The notes under the pieces were generated by a model. It had not been told where the DNA came from and did no database searches. It saw nothing but the letters and a program-made list of their open reading frames with translations. Positions 26,739-36,016 of a stretch of DNA of 64,000 nucleotides are shown here, one piece after another. Each line of letters opens with the position of its first letter. The first letter of the stretch is position 1. Position numbers and translations under genes: made by a program. The stretch comes from Lysinibacillus pakistanensis (lineage in GTDB: Bacteria > Bacillota > Bacilli > Bacillales_A > Planococcaceae). The stretch covers positions 1,858,501 through 1,922,500 of the forward strand of contig NZ_CP126101.1 in NCBI RefSeq assembly GCF_030123245.1, in the 5' to 3' direction.

Positions 26739-28383
26739 ATTGTATTGTATCTAAAACTTTTTTTGAAACATAAAATTCCGTACCGTTATAAACATTGATT
26801 GTATCAAATGTATATGTTTTAGACGTATTCATTGATGCGTCCTTATATACCATAGTATTTTTGTTTACTGGAATAATAATGGAAACATCCGCTTTTTGGG
26901 CTATAAAAGTAGGATTTTCTTTATCTGCTACATCTACTTTTGTTGTGAAGCCTTTTTCTGTAAATGCTTTTGTTGCAGGTATATATAATTCGTCCGTTAA
27001 CTTATCTAATTCAAAGCCCATAAACTTTGCCATTGCATGTGCTAAATCAGTATTTTCAACAAGACCAGTTATTTTAGACGGACCGAATGAATATAAGAAT
27101 ACATCCTCGCCAGTATGGCCACCAGTTGTATAGCCAATATTGGCACGATTTGCAAGCATTTTAACCATTTCACTGCCAAGGTCTTTAGCAGATTTTAATG
27201 TAGTAAGCTCTTCCTCTGTTAAATTATCTAGACCATAAAGTGCAGCAACTTCTACTAAGTTTGATTGATCTTCTTTTAATTGCCCTAGCGCACCTTCAAT
27301 CGTCATTGTAGCCTTCTTTAAAGGATCGATGTAAGCTGATACAGGAATGCTTGAATAAGTATTTGTTGTGTTAATATTTCCCATTGTAATACCACTATTG
27401 CCGTGGTCTGTTACGGCAACCACCAATGTATTTCCGTCTTCTTTCGCAAAATCAATGGCTTCCTTCACCGCATCATCAAACGATAAAATATCACTAATAA
27501 TCCCAATAGTATCGTTAGCGTGTGCTGCCCAGTCTACCTTACTTCCTTCAACAAATAAGAAGAAGCCATCCTCATCCTTTTTCAGCGTATTAATCGCTTT
27601 TTCTGTCATTTCGGCAAGCGTTGGCTCGGATGCTCTTGTTTTGGCACGATCAAAATCGTAAGCGAGGGCACTTGGCGCAAAGCTACCCCAAATTTTTGAT
27701 GCTTGACTGTTTAGTAGTTCATCCCGTGTTTTGACAAGAGCATAATTTTTTTCCTTAAGGACGTTCAATAAATCCTCGCCATCTTTACGCGCATTTTTTG
27801 TTGTTCCCGGTGATAAAGATTCTAAGCCACCTCCTAACACAACATCGATATTTTGATAGACTTGCTGTTCAGCGATATCACCATATTGGCTTCTATTATT
27901 AACGTGAGCTGAAAAGCCTGCTGGTGTAGCATGCTGAATTTCAGAGGTAGAAATTAATCCTGTGGCCTTGCCCTGCTGTTTAGCGCCTTCCAAAACATTT
28001 GCTACTGGTCTAAATGCGTCCTCTTTAGCAACTTGCTCTAATCCAGGTGAATTAACAACAGATGGCAATACACCAATAAATTTATCATTCGACTTATGTC
28101 CAGTTGCTAAAGCTGTAGCTGCAGGAGCGGAATCTGTAATGGCAGACTCAGCAGAGTACGTACGCATGGCACCTGTTAAAATTTCATCCATTGCCAGGCT
28201 TTCTCCCTTATACCAACGCGAAAGTGTAATGGCATTATTACTGCTACCATCCATCACAAGCATAATAACATTTGTTGGTTTTTTTACTTCCTCTGCTTGT
28301 ACCTGTGGGGTAGCGATACTAACTGTTGATAAAGTAAGAGCACTTGCTAAAAACAATGAAGTCCATTTTTTTGAATATTTCAT
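26737..28383 (-). CDS. secreted alkaline phosphatase (PhoA family)
   Basis: A 548-residue exported phosphomonoesterase. Sec signal peptide with cleavage after VQA (about residue 30). Metal and nucleophile motifs: MLVMDGSS (Asp45), the phospho-serine motif TDSAPAATALATG (Ser85), FVEGSKVDWAAHAND, VTDHGNSG and TTGGHTGEDV. AAGGAGG precedes the ATG. The C-terminal ~80 residues go beyond the usual core and look like an extra beta domain. It releases phosphate outside the cell, usually under phosphate limitation. Confidence 0.92.
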   Translation of the reverse strand: MKYSKKWTSLFLASALTLSTVSIATPQVQAEEVKKPTNVIMLVMDGSSNNAITLSRWYKGESLAMDEILTGAMRTYSAESAITDSAPAATALATGHKSNDKFIGVLPSVVNSPGLEQVAKEDAFRPVANVLEGAKQQGKATGLISTSEIQHATPAGFSAHVNNRSQYGDIAEQQVYQNIDVVLGGGLESLSPGTTKNARKDGEDLLNVLKEKNYALVKTRDELLNSQASKIWGSFAPSALAYDFDRAKTRASEPTLAEMTEKAINTLKKDEDGFFLFVEGSKVDWAAHANDTIGIISDILSFDDAVKEAIDFAKEDGNTLVVAVTDHGNSGITMGNINTTNTYSSIPVSAYIDPLKKATMTIEGALGQLKEDQSNLVEVAALYGLDNLTEEELTTLKSAKDLGSEMVKMLANRANIGYTTGGHTGEDVFLYSFGPSKITGLVENTDLAHAMAKFMGFELDKLTDELYIPATKAFTEKGFTTKVDVADKENPTFIAQKADVSIIIPVNKNTMVYKDASMNTSKTYTFDTINVYNGTEFYVSKKVLDTIQ

Positions 28384-28921
28384 GATTTTCCTCCTTTAGA
28401 TAAGTTCAATGGTAAGTTTAAAGGAAGGTTGTAAAGTCTTAATTAAATAGATGTAAATAAATTATGGTAATATTGTTAACGGATAACCTTGAAAGGATGG
28501 ATTTTAAATTCAAGAAAATAGCTGATTACCAGTTATAAAATAACAGTCATCTATTTTAATTAGAGAAGATCAGATGCCTTGAACTAAAAAATCTAAATAC
28601 TATGGTTTTATATCAAGTCAATCAAATTAATATGAAGAATACAGATTATCCGACACTCGTTTTTGAATTTTTTATAAAGTAAGAAGCTTATAAGAAGATT
28701 CTTACTTTATAAAAAGGATGAATTTAAAACATTTGTAGGTATTTTTTTCTTTAATTTTGTTAAAAAAAACAGATTCTATATTAACATAAAATAACATGAA
28801 GAGGCCTATCCAAAATTAGACTTTACTAACCTTACATTTTTCTTACATTACACACATCCTAGGGAGATTAAGTTACTAAATAGAATACACTATAGTTAGA
28901 AGAAGGGAAGGGGGATTTACT
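28384..28921. promoter_or_regulatory. divergent promoter region with OmpR-type repeats and a 17-bp hairpin
   Basis: This ~540-base region separates the divergent phosphatase and response-regulator genes. TTACAT repeats 11 bases apart at 28832 and 28843, with TTAC at 28823, look like a PhoP/OmpR-type box and lie ~80 bases before the regulator gene. A perfect 17-bp inverted repeat (about 28669-28685 / 28699-28715) with 13-base loop lies in the middle. Confidence 0.5.
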
Positions 28922-29635
28922 ATGTCCAAAACAATATTAATAGTGGATGATGATCTCGATATTGTGAACTTGCTGAAATTATACTTGCATGTAGAAGGAT
29001 ATCGTACAGTGGAAGCATTTGATGGAAAATCGGCTTTTAATCAATTAAAAAACCACATTATTGACCTTGTTATTTTAGATATTATGATACCAATTATTGA
29101 TGGCTATCAGTTGTTACAAATGATACGTCAAGAATACAAAATTCCAGTTATTTTACTGTCTGCTAAAAACCAGGACTATGATAAAATTACCGGACTAAAG
29201 TTAGGTGCGGATGATTATATCTCTAAACCATTTAGCCCTTTGGAGGTAATTGCTAGAATTCAAGCCCATTTGCGGAGATCGTATGAATTTAATAATGTAG
29301 TATCCTCTCAGTTGAACGCTCAAATAAGGGTAGGGGATTTATTTTTGTCCCAGCAGGAATGTGTGCTTTATATCAAAGAGAAAGCAATCTCTCTCAGTGC
29401 ACGCGAATATCAATTATTAAAGCTCTTGATGAGTGAGCCTGGACGAGTTTTTACAAAAAAACAAATTTTCGAACGTGCCTGGAATGAGCATTATATTGCT
29501 GATGACAATGCAATAATGGTTCAAATTAGTAGACTTCGAGAAAAAATTGAGAAATGTCCACGGAATCCTATATTTATTAAAACGATTCGTGGGCTTGGAT
29601 ATCGATTTGCCAAGAAAGATGAGTTGATTCCATGA
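28922..29635 (+). CDS. OmpR-family response regulator
   Basis: A 237-residue two-component regulator: receiver with acidic pocket DDD (10-12 region), phospho-acceptor D53 (VILDIMIP) and K in YISKPFSP; then a winged-helix Trans_reg_C domain (LSAREYQLLKLLM, VFTKKQIFERAW, IKTIRGLGYRF). Its last four bases overlap the kinase start (ATGA). GGGGG precedes the ATG. Probable autoregulation through the TTACAT repeats upstream. Confidence 0.94.
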   Translation: MSKTILIVDDDLDIVNLLKLYLHVEGYRTVEAFDGKSAFNQLKNHIIDLVILDIMIPIIDGYQLLQMIRQEYKIPVILLSAKNQDYDKITGLKLGADDYISKPFSPLEVIARIQAHLRRSYEFNNVVSSQLNAQIRVGDLFLSQQECVLYIKEKAISLSAREYQLLKLLMSEPGRVFTKKQIFERAWNEHYIADDNAIMVQISRLREKIEKCPRNPIFIKTIRGLGYRFAKKDELIP

Positions 29636-30747
29636 AATCACAGAATCGGCTACAGCGCGTATTGATTACTACATATATATACTTTTTCATAATTGTTGCA
29701 CTAATTGCAGCCTTTTCATTGTTTGTATTAAACGAACAAATTGTAAATTATTTTTTGGAGGCAGGTCAATCTTCCAAGAGTACTATTGAAGGACAAGAAA
29801 AAAATGAACAAATCTTTTATAAAATACTCATGCAAACGCTACTTCTTTTTCTCTCTTTATTAATAATAGCAGTTTATATTTTTGGGAAGTGGACAGCGTC
29901 TAGACTTACCACTCCACTTCATTTAATCGCTGACGGCATACAAGATATAGCGCGGGGACAATACAATAAACGACTTAACTTTAACGCAAGTTACGAGCTT
30001 GCTCAAATTCAAAATGATTTTAACAAAATGGCTGAGCAACTGGAGAAAGTAGAAAAAGAAAACCAACGCTTAGAAGAAAACAAGCAACGAATGTTAGTGG
30101 ACCTCTCTCATGATTTAAAGACTCCAATTACCACAGTTAGAGGCTATGTTGAAGCACTGGAATTAGGATTGATTAATGAAGAAGAGCGAAAACGGAGAAT
30201 CTTAAGGTTAATCTCCAATAAAGTTGAACTGGTATCAGAACTTATCGACAATATTTTTGAATTATCCAAGTTAAATAGTTCTAATTATCCTGTTATGGTA
30301 CAAAAAAATGATATAGCAGAATTTATGAGAGAAATTGCAATAGAATATTATGAACAATTTTCAGAAAAAAACATTATGTTTCAATGCACTATTCCTCAAG
30401 ATGAAATTGATTATCCTTTTAACGCTACATTGTTATATCGAGCGATATCTAATATTCTCTCAAATGCATTAAAATATAATCCCGCAGGTACAACTGTACA
30501 ATTGGAGCTATTATCAAAGGAAAATGGCATAGAAATTGTTATTCAGGATAATGGGATAGGTATTCCTCCAGCAATAGAAGAAAAAATATTTGAAGCTTTT
30601 GTCCGTGGTGATCAAACACGTAAAAGTGATGGAGGTACTGGATTAGGACTTGCGATTGCTAAACAAGTGATTGAAAAGCATGGGGGAGAGATTACGCTGA
30701 CAACAAATGGTTGGACAAGCTTCAAACTTTTTTTGCCCCAAAAATGA
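29632..30747 (+). CDS. sensor histidine kinase with HAMP domain
   Basis: A 371-residue membrane kinase: two helices (about 12-33 and 62-82) enclosing only ~28 outside residues, a HAMP linker (LTTPLHLIADGIQDIARGQY), HisKA with DLSHDLKTPITTVRGY, and an ATPase with NILSNALKYN, DNGIGIP and GTGLGLAIAKQV. The small outside loop suggests it senses the membrane or a partner protein. Translationally coupled to the response regulator. Confidence 0.93.
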   Translation: MKSQNRLQRVLITTYIYFFIIVALIAAFSLFVLNEQIVNYFLEAGQSSKSTIEGQEKNEQIFYKILMQTLLLFLSLLIIAVYIFGKWTASRLTTPLHLIADGIQDIARGQYNKRLNFNASYELAQIQNDFNKMAEQLEKVEKENQRLEENKQRMLVDLSHDLKTPITTVRGYVEALELGLINEEERKRRILRLISNKVELVSELIDNIFELSKLNSSNYPVMVQKNDIAEFMREIAIEYYEQFSEKNIMFQCTIPQDEIDYPFNATLLYRAISNILSNALKYNPAGTTVQLELLSKENGIEIVIQDNGIGIPPAIEEKIFEAFVRGDQTRKSDGGTGLGLAIAKQVIEKHGGEITLTTNGWTSFKLFLPQK

Positions 30748-30763
30748 CCACAAAAAGAACAGG

Positions 30764-30911
30764 TTTATCTCCATTCAGCAGAAGACTCCTACCTCACAGG
30801 TGGTGAGATGAATGTAGTTTTGGTTCCTTCTCAGTCACGGATTTTCAAAGGAATGAATGGTGCCGGCACAATTCAAAATCCGGACGTAATTTCACCTTGG
30901 CGAAATTGATT
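30764..30911 (+). repeat. modular repeat element copy with non-standard cargo
   Basis: Left end TTTATCTCCATTCAGCAGA (30764-30782) and right-end hairpin TTTCACCTTGGCGAAA (30890-30905) then TTGAT match the ends of the other copies at 45.0, 47.6 and 63.8 kb. The interior is different: it has AGAAGACTCCTACCTC, a GGTGGTGAGATGAATG segment and AATCCGGACG, resembling IS200/IS605-type terminal sequences as I recall them. It lies between the kinase and hydrolase genes. Confidence 0.5.
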
Positions 30912-31001
30912 GTAAGATAATTGAAAGAAAGGAGAAAGTCTCAAGAAAGAATCATCCTGTAATCTAAAATGGAATAGATTGTATGCAGGAGGAATCAAAA
31001 A

Positions 31002-33257
31002 TTGAAGGTATTAAAAAAAGTGTGGGCTTATTTTGTCCAAAAATTTTTCAGAAAAATAAAGAATTACGAACCAATGTCATTAGGATGGAAGGGGGCTTCC
31101 ATCGTTTTAGGTAGTGTCTCTTTTTTAATGATTTTGATTCAAGGAAAGTTCTTATTAGACCAGCGTAGTGTTTTTGATTTCGTGATTGGAATTTTGGTAT
31201 TTATTTTTTCTGTGATCATTATCAGTGGGGTCCTTACCCTTTTGTTTCAGTTGCTAAAAAAGATACCTGGTCGTTATATTTGGGTACTTGTCACCTCGTT
31301 TGTTTTTCTTTTATTCAGCGTGATTATTCCTTTAGAAGTTGCTATTCCTTTAATTTTATGTATAGTAGCTTTTGTCTCTTTGTGGGGAGCATTACTATTT
31401 AAATGGATAAAGGGTAGCTATAGACATGCTAAAACTTCTAAAAAAGTAGGCGCTTCTTTGTTGCTAAGTATAATGACGATTGGTATGGTGGTTGGGGGCT
31501 ATTGGCTGCTTCAATCAGGTGAAGTAAATTCCCCTGATTTCACTTTATCACAGCTTAAAGCTTCGAAGCATTATGATAATACTATGCTGAATAATCCGTC
31601 AAATCCAGGTAGCTATCGAGTAAATAAACTTACTTACGGTAGTCCACATACTTATCGGAAAGAATTTAATCAAAAGAACTCTTTGCAGACTGAAACTGTG
31701 GATGGCACGAATTATTTAGAAAATTGGTCCTCTGTTCGTACAAAAACACTAGGTTTTGGGCCGGATAAATTGCCATTAAATGGTCAGGTGTGGTATCCAG
31801 ACGGACAGGGTGTTTTTCCACTAGTATTAATCGTGCACGGTAACCATCTAATGACGGATTATTCCGATCCAGGTTATGAGTATTTAGGAAAGCTTCTTGC
31901 GAGTAGAGGGTATATAGCTGTATCAGTAGATGAAAATTTTCTGAATTTCTCTCCATATGATGATTTATTTTTAATCAGTCCTCTTAAGAATGAAAATTCA
32001 GCGAGAGGTCTTATACTGCTGGAGCATTTACAGTTGTGGGAAGAATGGAATAAAAATAACAATAATCCATTTTATCAAAAGGTGGATATGGAGCAAATAG
32101 CGCTCATTGGTCATTCCAGAGGTGGAGAAGCTATTGCAATTGCAGCTGCCTTTAATGAAATGAATCACCCACCAAATAACGGTAATATTAAGTTTGATTA
32201 TCATTTTTCTATCCGCTCCCTAGTTTCTATTGCAGGAACAGATGGACAATATTTACCTTCAGGAAAATCACTTCCATTAAAAAATATAAACTATTTGGCG
32301 CTTCAAGGAGCCCATGATATGGATGTCAATAGCTTTACTAGCTCCAATCAATATAACCGTATTTCTTATTCAGATAAAGAAGATTATATGAATGCTTCAG
32401 TCTACATTTATGGAGCTAATCATGGACAGTTTAATGAAAAATGGGGACGTGGAGATGGTGCGGGTACAGCGAATCAATTCTTTAATTTACAACAAATTAT
32501 GCCACGTGAACAGCAGGAAACAGTTGCTAAAGTATTAATCTCCGCATTTTTGGATAGTACGTTAAAGGAAAAGAAAAACTATCAAAAGATATTTCAAGAT
32601 TTAGGATATGCAAAAAAGTGGCTTCCTGACACACAGTACATTTCTAATTATTATGATTCGCAGACCTCTTATATTGCTACGTTTAATGAGGATATTGATC
32701 TTAATACAACCACTGTTCCAGGAGGAAAGTTGAATGGTGAAAATTTAAAGGAATGGAAAGAGGAAAAAGTCAAACTGAAGTTTACCGAGGCACAGTATAG
32801 TGCTGTGCAATTAGGGTGGGAATCTAATGATTTAACTTTCCCAGCCTCGTATACTTTAACACTACCTGATAGAGGGCTGGTGCTAGAGCAAAATAACTCC
32901 CTTGTATTTTCACTTGCTGCCATTGGGAAGGAAGGCAAGGAAAAAGAAGAAGAAGCACTGATTGATTTTACCATTACTGTAGAAGATAGTGAGGGGGAAA
33001 AAGCAAGTCTTCCTCTTAGCCATGTTGCCAAATTGCCACCTACTATAAAGGGGAATTTGCTGAAGAAACCTTTTTCGGATATAGGCCCAATTACTGAACC
33101 AGTATTTCAGTATTATAAATTCTTTTTAAATGATTTCCAAGAAATAAACTCTCAGTTTAATTCATCTAGGCTAGAAAAAATACATTTTCAGTTTAATTTA
33201 ACAAAGCAGGGAAAGATTTTATTAAATAATATAGGTATAAGACATGAAACAAAATAA
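31002..33257 (+). CDS. membrane-anchored alpha/beta-hydrolase
   Basis: A 751-residue protein. Residues 1-175 contain about five membrane helices; the rest faces outside. An alpha/beta-hydrolase domain follows: oxyanion region VLIVHGNH, then LASRGYIAVSVDENFLNF, and the nucleophile elbow IGHSRGGEA with Ser372; a possible acid/His pair lies around QGAHDMD and YGANHGQF. The C-terminal ~170 residues look like an accessory beta domain. TTG start after CAGGAGGAA. It follows the two-component genes and may be their target. It is probably an esterase or lipase-like enzyme; substrate unknown. Confidence 0.8.
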   Translation: MKVLKKVWAYFVQKFFRKIKNYEPMSLGWKGASIVLGSVSFLMILIQGKFLLDQRSVFDFVIGILVFIFSVIIISGVLTLLFQLLKKIPGRYIWVLVTSFVFLLFSVIIPLEVAIPLILCIVAFVSLWGALLFKWIKGSYRHAKTSKKVGASLLLSIMTIGMVVGGYWLLQSGEVNSPDFTLSQLKASKHYDNTMLNNPSNPGSYRVNKLTYGSPHTYRKEFNQKNSLQTETVDGTNYLENWSSVRTKTLGFGPDKLPLNGQVWYPDGQGVFPLVLIVHGNHLMTDYSDPGYEYLGKLLASRGYIAVSVDENFLNFSPYDDLFLISPLKNENSARGLILLEHLQLWEEWNKNNNNPFYQKVDMEQIALIGHSRGGEAIAIAAAFNEMNHPPNNGNIKFDYHFSIRSLVSIAGTDGQYLPSGKSLPLKNINYLALQGAHDMDVNSFTSSNQYNRISYSDKEDYMNASVYIYGANHGQFNEKWGRGDGAGTANQFFNLQQIMPREQQETVAKVLISAFLDSTLKEKKNYQKIFQDLGYAKKWLPDTQYISNYYDSQTSYIATFNEDIDLNTTTVPGGKLNGENLKEWKEEKVKLKFTEAQYSAVQLGWESNDLTFPASYTLTLPDRGLVLEQNNSLVFSLAAIGKEGKEKEEEALIDFTITVEDSEGEKASLPLSHVAKLPPTIKGNLLKKPFSDIGPITEPVFQYYKFFLNDFQEINSQFNSSRLEKIHFQFNLTKQGKILLNNIGIRHETK

Positions 33258-33301
33258 TATCTATTTTTGCGTTTTCTATCTTACTTAGTTAAAACTCTGA
33301 A

Positions 33302-33321
33302 CTTCTCTAATTTTAGAGAAG
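33302..33321. other. 9-bp perfect palindrome after the hydrolase gene
   Basis: CTTCTCTAA and TTAGAGAAG separated by two bases. Lacking a T run, it may act as an RNA 3'-end stabiliser. Confidence 0.4.
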
Positions 33322-33358
33322 GAAACGATTAGCATGAAAAGAATACTAGCTATTCAAT

Positions 33359-33400
33359 AAGGGGATTAATCCAATTTGTATGGATTGATACCCTTTTTAA
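33359..33400 (+). terminator. rho-independent terminator
   Basis: Stem AAGGGGATTAATCCA (33359-33373) / TGGATTGATACCCTT (33381-33395) with two imperfect pairs, followed by TTTAATTTT. It ends transcription of the hydrolase gene. Confidence 0.75.
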
Positions 33401-33523
33401 TTTTGTAACAATAACGATAACTTAATTATTTTAGAATAAAGGTGCTTTTTATTTAAACGTAAAAGAGTTTAAAAATTTAATCATATGGATAAACTATTAA
33501 AAATTTAATTTGGGGTGGAAAGT

Positions 33524-34012
33524 TTGGCTATATCTAATATGTACGAAGAAAAAAAACATAAACATGAAAACCGTTATCAATATGGACAACAAAATCTGTG
33601 GACAGGCTTATTATTTGGTTTGGGTGTAGTAGCATTTATAGATGAGGTAATCTTTCATCAATTATTGCATTGGCACCATTTCTATGATAAATCTACAGCT
33701 AATATTGGATTAGTTTCTGATGGTTTATTCCATGCCTTTAGCTTTTTTGCAACAATAGGATCTGCTTTTTTACTCGCGGATCTTCATCGAAATCATGGTT
33801 TTTGGGTGAAAAGATGGCTTGGAGGTATTTTTCTGGGTGCAGGGGTGTTTCAACTATATGATGGCATTATTCAACACAAGTTCATGAGACTGCATCAAAT
33901 CCGTTATAATGTTGAAATTCTACCCTATGATTTAGTTTGGAATGTACTAGCAGCAATTCTAATCATTATTGGCATAGTTTTACTCATACAAACTAACCAC
34001 CAAAAGTACTAG
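33524..34012 (+). CDS. DUF2243 membrane protein
   Basis: A ~162-residue protein with four membrane helices and many histidines: DEVIFHQLLHWHHFYD, SDGLFHAFSFFATIG, LYDGIIQHKFMRLHQIRY. This pattern is DUF2243. The start is more likely TTG 33524, spaced correctly from GGGGTGG, than the overlapping GTG at 33515. It precedes ctaG by 12 bases, forming a two-gene unit; histidines suggest heme or copper handling, but function is not known. Confidence 0.8.
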   Translation: MAISNMYEEKKHKHENRYQYGQQNLWTGLLFGLGVVAFIDEVIFHQLLHWHHFYDKSTANIGLVSDGLFHAFSFFATIGSAFLLADLHRNHGFWVKRWLGGIFLGAGVFQLYDGIIQHKFMRLHQIRYNVEILPYDLVWNVLAAILIIIGIVLLIQTNHQKY

Positions 34013-34024
34013 GAGGTTTATAAT

Positions 34025-34828
34025 TTGCATTCTCATGAATCTCATATCCAAAATTTCTCGATTCTCATGCAACTGATATTAGTTTTACCATTTCTCATTT
34101 CTCTTATCTCCTACATTGTTGCTGTTTATTATTCTAATCAGCATAAAAAAAGTTGGTCTCATTTACGCACAGTGAGTTGGATACTTGGGCATTTATGTGC
34201 CATCATCACATTAATCGGTCCATTTGCAGAGCTAACACACATAAATTTTTCAGCACATATGGTTGGTCACTTATTGCTTGGGATGCTAGCTCCACTATTA
34301 ATTGCTCTAGCGGCTCCAGTGACTTTACTTTTAAGAACAATTCCAGTAAAAAAGGCTCGTATCATTTCCCATATATTGCGAAATTCTTACTTTAGCTTTG
34401 TCCGAAATCCAATCATAGCATCTATTTTAAATATAGGTGGTCTATGGTTACTCTATACTACACCGCTCTTTAACATGATGCATGAAAGCTCACTTTTATT
34501 TATTTTAATCCATGTTCATATTTTTCTAGCTGGCTATTTATTTACCATTGCTTTTATCTATATCGATCCAACTCCTCATCAGCAATCTTATATCTTTCGT
34601 TCAATCGTTTTATTAGTAGCATTAACAGCTCATTCAATATTATCCAAATATATTTATGCTCATCCCCCTAGTCATGTACCTACCGAACAGGCAGAACTTG
34701 GGGCAATGATAATGTATTATGGTGGAGATGCGATTGAAATTGGTCTCGTTTATTTACTATTTTACCAATGGTTTAAAAAAACAAGAGGTTCTTTATCAGC
34801 AAAGTACCTACCATCTAGCTTAAATTAG
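34025..34828 (+). CDS. ctaG: CtaG-family cytochrome c oxidase assembly factor
   Basis: A 267-residue protein with about seven membrane helices, of the caa3-type CtaG family (PF09678): FSAHMVGHLLLGMLAPLLIA, LIHVHIFLAGYLFT, and a conserved ending YYGGDAIEIGLVYLLFYQWF. TTG start after AGGAGG. The family helps insert copper into cytochrome oxidase. The usual ctaBCDEF genes are absent, so this and DUF2243 form a stand-alone pair, perhaps a paralogue. Confidence 0.88.
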   Translation: MHSHESHIQNFSILMQLILVLPFLISLISYIVAVYYSNQHKKSWSHLRTVSWILGHLCAIITLIGPFAELTHINFSAHMVGHLLLGMLAPLLIALAAPVTLLLRTIPVKKARIISHILRNSYFSFVRNPIIASILNIGGLWLLYTTPLFNMMHESSLLFILIHVHIFLAGYLFTIAFIYIDPTPHQQSYIFRSIVLLVALTAHSILSKYIYAHPPSHVPTEQAELGAMIMYYGGDAIEIGLVYLLFYQWFKKTRGSLSAKYLPSSLN

Positions 34829-35091
34829 ATAATAAAAAGATCCCTAGTGAGATTGTTAGGTTCTTATAAAAGATAACTCTCGCTTGGAATTGTTTGTTTC
34901 ATAACATCTGTAATCATTCTTTGTTTATGATAAGTTTCTAGGCATTTATATCTAACTGAACATTGAAGTATCATTTTTAAGATTGTTTAGTTGTACCCAT
35001 TAGTTTTCATAAGACTGTCCCTTTTTATAAAAATAGCCCTATTGTAGACTGTTTTTAACCGATTAGACACTTTAAAGGAGATAAAATACTA

Positions 35092-35646
35092 ATGGAACCA
35101 GCAGCAATTCGAATGTCAAAAAGAGCCTGTACAGATGAAAGACAAATCAATGATTTTTTAGAAAATGCTCATACTGCTTTTCTTGGACTAGTTGATGATA
35201 ACATGCCATATGTTATACCATTAAATTTTGTATATAAGGATGGAATTTTTTATTTTCATGGGGCAAATAAAGGAAAGAAAATAGACATCATGAATAGTAA
35301 TGTGAATGCATGTATGACAATTAGTGATAATTATGGCACAATGGTAGATCCAACTCCTGCCAAAACGGATACAGCTTACATGAGTGTCATTGCAAATGGT
35401 AAAGTAGAAATTGTCACTGATTTAGATGAAGCAACTGTTGCCATGCAAAGTATGCTGGATAAATATGTACCAAACTATTATAAAGCCCCTTTATCGAAAA
35501 CTCATATTGATAAATACCAATCATCCTTAGGAAGTAAAACGGTTATTTTTAAAATAAAGCCACTAAATTTGACCGCAAAGGAACACCGATTAAATGAACA
35601 ACTAAAATTTTATCCGGGAAGATTCGTTACACAGGATTTGAGGTAA
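35092..35646 (+). CDS. pyridoxamine 5'-phosphate oxidase-like FMN split-barrel protein, copy 1
   Basis: A 184-residue split-barrel flavoprotein of the NimA/PNPOx-like class: INDFLENAHTAFLGLVDD, PYVIPLNFVYKDG, IYFHGANKGKKID-like region, and [26 protein letters not shown] precedes the ATG. It is clearly a paralogue of the protein encoded at 39080-39607 (shared [23 protein letters not shown] and HI.KYQS). Mobile DNA separates the two. The name of the fold does not prove it acts on vitamin B6. Confidence 0.85.
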   Translation: MEPAAIRMSKRACTDERQINDFLENAHTAFLGLVDDNMPYVIPLNFVYKDGIFYFHGANKGKKIDIMNSNVNACMTISDNYGTMVDPTPAKTDTAYMSVIANGKVEIVTDLDEATVAMQSMLDKYVPNYYKAPLSKTHIDKYQSSLGSKTVIFKIKPLNLTAKEHRLNEQLKFYPGRFVTQDLR

Positions 35647-35659
35647 TTATTTAAAGTCT

Positions 35660-35880
35660 ATAACAAATTGTTTAGATAATGCCCTGATAGAAAGCTTATT
35701 TGGCATAATGAAATCAGAATTTCTGTATACCACTACGTTTAAAAACTATGAAGAATTCAAAAAAGCGTTAGCAGACTATATCTACTATTACAATCATGAA
35801 CGGATAAAAATAAAACTCAACGGAAAAAGTCCAGTTGAGTTTCGAAAGGTTTCTTAAAAAGTTCAAACTTTTGGGGTCAG
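35660..35880 (+). pseudogene. IS3-family (IS150-type) transposase remnant, 3' end only
   Basis: The frame 35660-35857 encodes the extreme C-terminus of an IS3 OrfB integrase: TNCLDNALIESLFGIMKSE, then a YYNHERI motif and SPVEFRKVS-stop. The DDE glutamate (E in ALIESLFG) is present but everything upstream is missing. Bases after the stop (GTTCAAACTTTTGGGGTCAG, ending about 35880) look like the right terminal repeat of such elements. It begins 13 bases after the split-barrel gene. Confidence 0.85.
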
Positions 35881-36016
35881 ATTATAGAGAGACAGACGAG
35901 AAACTGAGACCAACACGAGGGTGGTCACGAAGGCGTTGTCACAGGACGTGACGCACTTAGCCTTCGTTCCTCCAGCGAAGGAAGCGGCTCGTCGCTCGCC
36001 CACTGAAGCTTTGCTC
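35881..36016. other. GC-richer structured leader of the tandem array
   Basis: Noticeably richer in G and C than the surroundings. ACGAAGGC (35927-35934) pairs with GCCTTCGT (35960-35967), with an inner GTCAC (35938-35942) / GTGAC (35948-35952). It lies between the IS3 right end and the repeats. Origin unknown. Confidence 0.45.
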
